Below are positions 60,868 through 64,000 of a stretch of 64,000 nt of DNA, in pieces. How positions within the stretch are numbered: the first letter of the stretch is position 1; the number at the start of each line of letters is the position of its first letter. Source of the DNA: Actinomycetes bacterium. GTDB lineage: Bacteria > Actinomycetota > Acidimicrobiia > Acidimicrobiales > Palsa-688. The stretch is from the NCBI GenBank assembly GCA_021811865.1, contig JAKAQB010000012.1, positions 1-64,000 on the forward strand, given 5' to 3'. The translations under genes and the position numbers were made by a program. The notes beneath the pieces are model-generated. The model was not told where the DNA came from, did not search any database, and saw nothing but the letters and a program-made list of their open reading frames with translations.

Positions 60868-60938
60868 GCGAGCGTAGTTCAGAGGCAGAACATCAGCTTC
60901 CCAAGCTGAGAACGCGGGTTCGATTCCCGTCGCTCGCT
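60868..60938 (+). tRNA. tRNA-Gly (anticodon CCC)
   Basis: 71-nt cloverleaf: acceptor GCGAGCG/CGCTCGC, D-arm GTTC/GAAC, anticodon stem TCAGC/GCTGA with loop TTCCCAA (CCC), T-arm CGGG-TTCGATT-CCCG. No encoded CCA. Its 3' side faces the degenerate mobile element, a common integration position. Confidence 0.93.
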
Positions 60939-61037
60939 CTCATCGAAGTCCTGGTCAGGCGCCCTTTTCGGAGGGCGTCGCTTCGCGCCTGGGGGTCGGG
61001 CGTGCGCGATTCGTGCGCGATCGGCTGGCGGGGTGTT

Positions 61038-61442
61038 TCAGCGGAGGCGGCGCAGGCCGCTCTGGCGGACGACCCAGATGCCGCTGGCGTTGTCCTGGCA
61101 GGCCCGGGTGGCGGCCGGCAGGTGCTGGATGAGCAGCGCCGCCGTCGAGGCGCCGGTCAGGTCCTTGCGGGCGAGGCAGAAGGCTCGGACGCGGTGGTCG
61201 ACCACGGCGGCGAGCTCGGCGGGGTTGTGGGCGACGCGCTCGTCTTTCATCAGCACCGCTTCGCCGCGCCGGCCGGCGTCGGCCAACCAGGTCACGTCGG
61301 AGACCTGCTCGTCGTCGGGCATGCCCTAGCGCTCGGCGAGTGTGGTGATGCGTAGCCGTTGGGCTCGGAGGAGGCGGGGGACGGTGAGGCGTCCGAGGCT
61401 GCGGTCGATGAAGAGGTCAGGCAGCCCGTCGGGATGCGACAC
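61038..61442 (-). pseudogene. PIN-like toxin with in-frame amber codon
   Basis: GTG 61442 (SHPDGLPDLFIDRSLGRLTVPRLL) overlaps the DUF433 stop. The frame is interrupted at TAG 61328-61326 between TTLAER and GMPDDEQVSDVTWLADAG, then continues DERVAHNPAELAAVVDHRVRAFCLAR. This is the VapC45-like PIN-like fold (DUF5615-type). A single C-to-G change (TAC to TAG) explains it. Probably non-functional. Confidence 0.7.
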
Positions 61443-62139
61443 GGAGGGCGTCTTTGAGCTGGGAGCGGGGGACGCCGTACTCGGCGGCGACGGTCTCGAG
61501 GTCCTCGCCCGCCCAGAACAGGCCGAGGACATCGGCGACGCGGCTGCCGCCGTGGGCGAAGATCGGCTGCCCGAAGCCGCGCTCGGGGTCGGCGATGACC
61601 TCGGCGGTGCCGTAGCCGGGAAGCCGGACGAGGCGGGCGTAACCGTCCGGTCCGTAGTCGATCCGTCGCAGGTACTGCTCGACGACCTCGCTGAAGACCC
61701 CTTGTTCGGAGCGCACGACGATCAGCTGCCGGACCGGCCGGGGGTCGAGGTCCCGGCGGTGCTCGGAGAGGTCGTAGAGGATTTCGGCGCCGTCGGTGTA
61801 CAGCTTTCGGCAGGCGAGGGCGTGCTCGACGCCGAGGCCCTTGGCGAGCTGCTCGAGGGCGGGGCGGATGCGCTGGAGCGGCACGCCCGCAGCTCGCACG
61901 GCGGCGAGCACCATGCCCTCGGCGAGTCCGACGAAGGGGATGGTCGGCCCTCGTGGGGTGGCGGGCTCGAGCGAGGAGATGACCGGCTGGCCGACCTCCG
62001 GGCGGCCCCCCGACTGGCGCTGGTAGCCCTTGACCCACGTCGACAAGGTCGACGGGCTCAACTCGAGGAGGCGGGCCGCCTCGGTGACGGTGTAGAGAGG
62101 CGTGGCGAAGCGCAGATCCTCGCTCGTCGCGGCTGGCAT
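61417..62139 (-). CDS. DUF433-family antitoxin with MerR-like N terminus
   Basis: 240 aa, ATG 62139 with GGAGG just upstream. N-terminal helix-turn-helix LYTVTEAARLLELSPSTLSTWVKGYQ, a middle block VGLAEGMVLAAVRAAGVPLQRIRPALEQLAKGLG, and a C-terminal DUF433 domain IFAHGGSRVADVLGLFWAGEDLETVAAEYGVPRSQLKDALRVA. Such proteins pair with VapC45/DUF5615 toxins; here the toxin gene overlaps its end but is broken. Confidence 0.78.
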   Translation of the reverse strand: MPAATSEDLRFATPLYTVTEAARLLELSPSTLSTWVKGYQRQSGGRPEVGQPVISSLEPATPRGPTIPFVGLAEGMVLAAVRAAGVPLQRIRPALEQLAKGLGVEHALACRKLYTDGAEILYDLSEHRRDLDPRPVRQLIVVRSEQGVFSEVVEQYLRRIDYGPDGYARLVRLPGYGTAEVIADPERGFGQPIFAHGGSRVADVLGLFWAGEDLETVAAEYGVPRSQLKDALRVASRRAA

Positions 62140-62289
62140 GCTCACCTCCTCCCCTCGCTCCTCGCCGGCAGCGTAGGTCCCCCGCCGGGGGCCGGGGACG
62201 TCTTGTGGGGTCCGGGCCGACCCGGCGGGTCGCAGCGGCGGCTGAGGGCCGGTCGATGCGCACGGCCGGCGCCTGCTCGTCGGGATTGG

Positions 62290-63025
62290 CGGCGCCGAGG
62301 AAGCTGATCCACCCCTCGGCGCTCACTTCACCGGTCACGGCGCCGACAAGCGTGCCTTCAGCCCTCGCCACTTGCCAGAGGGCCGGATCGTGGGTCGGCC
62401 TGCTCATCTCTTCTCGGGCCCACTCCTCGAAGCGGCCACGCCGGTAGCTGCGGTCGTCCGCAAGCGCCTCGTCGAGGACGGCCACCAAGTCCGGGAGATC
62501 GCTCCGGGGGTCGAAGGCATTCACCGAGACGCCAGGCGGGTCAACGCGGGGCTCCAACGGCACCGGGAGTACTGCTTCCATGTGCCAGTGGTGACGGAGG
62601 AGTCGCAGTCCACGCGCGGCCAGCATCTCGGCCGCGGCGCTGTCTGCGGCGTTGATCGAGTGGCGGAATCGGCCCTGGCTGGAACCGGCGAGCATCTCCG
62701 TCGCTCGTGCCTCGATCCGGTCGAGAAGGGCGGTTCCGATTCCCCGGCCCCCGCACGCTGGATAAACGACGCCCCAGGACTCGACGACCTCTGGCTCCGT
62801 TCGCCGCGCCTGCCCATACCCAAGGACGGACCCCTTGTCGTCGAGAGCGACCCACGCGTCAGTAGCGAGGTTGAACCCGACCTCGCCCCACTCGCTGCGC
62901 AGGAACTCCGCTCCGAGAATGACCTAACCAGCGTCCTCGAGTTCGTCCGCCAGCAGTATCTCTGCAACCCGCTCGAAGTCGCTCTCCCGAGGGGCGCGAA
63001 GCTCATGCTTGGACGCACCAGTCAC
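62290..63025 (-). pseudogene. Double-GNAT acetyltransferase, nonsense codon and truncated
   Basis: ELRAPRESDFERVAEILLADELEDAG, then TAG 62926-62924, then in the same frame VILGAEFLRSEWGEVGFNLATDAWVALDDKGS and GGRGIGTALLDRIEARATEML (acetyl-CoA loop). A second GNAT unit DDRSYRRGRFEEWAREEMSRP and VGAVTGEVSAEGWISFLGA stops before its own acetyl-CoA motif. CAG to TAG would give the nonsense codon. GTG 63025 is the likely start. Confidence 0.65.
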
Positions 63026-63167
63026 GACCGAAGGGCAACCCCCGCCGCCAACGGGGCGGCCGTCGGCCACCGCGGCGACAGACGCCACGCTGACCGCTTC
63101 GACCTCGACGCTTTGGCCGATCCGCTCCAAGCCGACCCCCGCCCGGCCGGCCCTGGAGGCCTGAGGG

Positions 63168-64000
63168 GTGTTGCGCCTGGCGAAGCTGACCGACGCCGAG
63201 TATGTCCTTGCTCAGGTGGCCGGCGGCTTGGAGGACTACTACCTGGGTTCGGGGGAGGCGCCCGGGGTCTGGTCGGGCCGGCTCGCCCAGGAGTTGGGCC
63301 TGGTGGGGGTGGTGGATGCCGGCGGGTTGCGGGCTCTGATCGATCGGCGCCACCCCGACAGCGGCGAGGCCCTGGGCGGCGGCAAGCAGCCGAGGGTGCG
63401 GGCCATCGACGCCACCTTCTCGGCGCCGAAGGGCGTGTCTCTGCTGTGGGCGTTCGCCGACCCGGGAGGTGGCGTCGGTGGTCTCGGTGGCGCACGTGGA
63501 GGCGGTGGACGCCGCCCTCGCCTTCGTCGAGGTCAAGGCGGCGGTGACCCGCCGCCAGCAGGCCGGGTGCGGACCCGGGCGGGGACGTCGGGGTGGGCGG
63601 CGGCGACGTTCGTGCATCGCACCTCGCGGGCCGGGGACCCGCAGTTGCACACGCATGCGGTGATCCCGAACGTGGTCCGCCGCGACGACGGCACCTGGGT
63701 GTCGCTCGATGCGACCGGGTTGCACCGGTGGGCGAAGGCGGCCGGGTCGGTCTACCAAGAGCAGCTCCGCCGCCTCCTCACCGAACGCCTCGGGGTCAGC
63801 TGGGGGCCCGGATCGCAACGGCTGCCGCGAGATGACCGGCATCAGCGAAGCGCAGCTGCGGGCCTTCTCGAAGCGGACGGTCCAGATCGAGGCGCACCTC
63901 GCGAACGTCGGCGCCTGCCCGGCCGGGCGGCGGGAGCGGATGTGGGCGGACGAGGCGGCCAGCGTGGCGACCCGGCCGGCCAAGGACCGCACCCTCACTC
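63168..64000 (+). pseudogene. MobF (TrwC-like) conjugative relaxase, three single-G indels, runs off window
   Basis: LRLAKLTDAEYVLAQVAGGLEDYYLGSGEAPGVWSG contains the paired active-site tyrosines, RAIDATFSAPKGVSLLWAFADP and FVHRTSRAGDPQLHTHAVIPNVVRRDDGTW the HxH metal motif. Extra G near 63464-63466, missing G near 63565-63567, and extra G near 63810-63811 shift the frame; homologous segments continue in the other frames (EVASVVSVAHVEAVDAALA, then EMTGISEAQLRAFSKRTVQI). The first two shifts compensate. Probably a pseudogene, or a sequencing artefact in G runs. Continues beyond the window. Confidence 0.75.

Noticed and set aside
61038..63025. TAG as a sense codon (amber recoding) in the PIN and GNAT genes
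   Set aside because: TAG is used as a normal stop in several genes here (E2-like, lhgO), so nonsense mutation is simpler.

Overview
This is a 64 kb, very GC-rich window from an actinobacterium. The evidence is family-level: two mycothiol-dependent isomerase-type genes, an MftD-type mycofactocin flavoprotein, a DIP1984-family protein, a LigD-type ligase, actinobacterial-type transposase and recombinase fragments, and many GTG starts with 4-base ATGA/GTGA overlaps. Acidimicrobiia or a relative is plausible, but the sequence does not settle it. There is no rRNA or CRISPR array, and one tRNA.

Layout. (1) 0-16.4 kb is accessory DNA. A four-gene ubiquitin-like modification operon (Ubl, E2-like, JAMM peptidase, ThiF/E1-like; 3294 to 476, minus strand) diverges from a RelE/HigB-like toxin plus XRE-ImmA/IrrE gene pair across a shared operator-like palindrome. 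Around it lie a broken RES-domain toxin gene, a VapBC pair between two long degenerate repeats, recombinase and integrase remnants, two truncated transglycosylase-NlpC/P60 genes, an excisionase-like gene, a Fic protein and an IS remnant. A small block of ordinary genes (isomerase-like, ArsR-type regulator, efflux pump, SDR) sits at 7.3-11.1 kb. (2) 16.4-40.5 kb is metabolism and transport: a K+ channel, 3-oxoadipate CoA-transferase beside wrecked pobA and pcaL/pcaC fragments, an acyltransferase and SGNH hydrolase, an operon of broken NCS1 permease - cytosine deaminase-like - IMPase - PLP lyase-like - FGGY kinase, then galactokinase-like, MTHFR-like, PabBC, L-2-hydroxyglutarate oxidase, a TPP riboswitch before an EamA transporter, and a TetR/efflux pair. 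(3) 40.7-52.4 kb is a coherent catabolic regulon: APC permease, SDR, LLM flavoprotein, decarboxylase-like protein, HpaD-HpaE-HpaG homoprotocatechuate meta-cleavage enzymes, MarR regulator, glutamine-synthetase-like ligase, PuuD-like hydrolase and P450, with one related palindrome in front of every transcription unit. (4) 52.4-60.9 kb: argF debris, a secreted protein, a two-component system, orphan MftD, phosphodiesterase, DNA ligase, VOC protein, dCTP deaminase and tRNA-Gly(CCC). (5) 61-64 kb: the decaying end of a mobile element (PIN-like toxin with a nonsense codon, DUF433-like antitoxin, broken GNAT, MobF relaxase with three single-G indels).

The most interesting system is the compact ubiquitin-like operon with its divergent XRE-protease regulator. 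Next are the MarR-operator regulon combining gamma-glutamylation enzymes with Hpa ring cleavage, and the TPP riboswitch. About a dozen genes are broken; several lesions are single-G changes in G runs, so some may be sequencing errors rather than decay.
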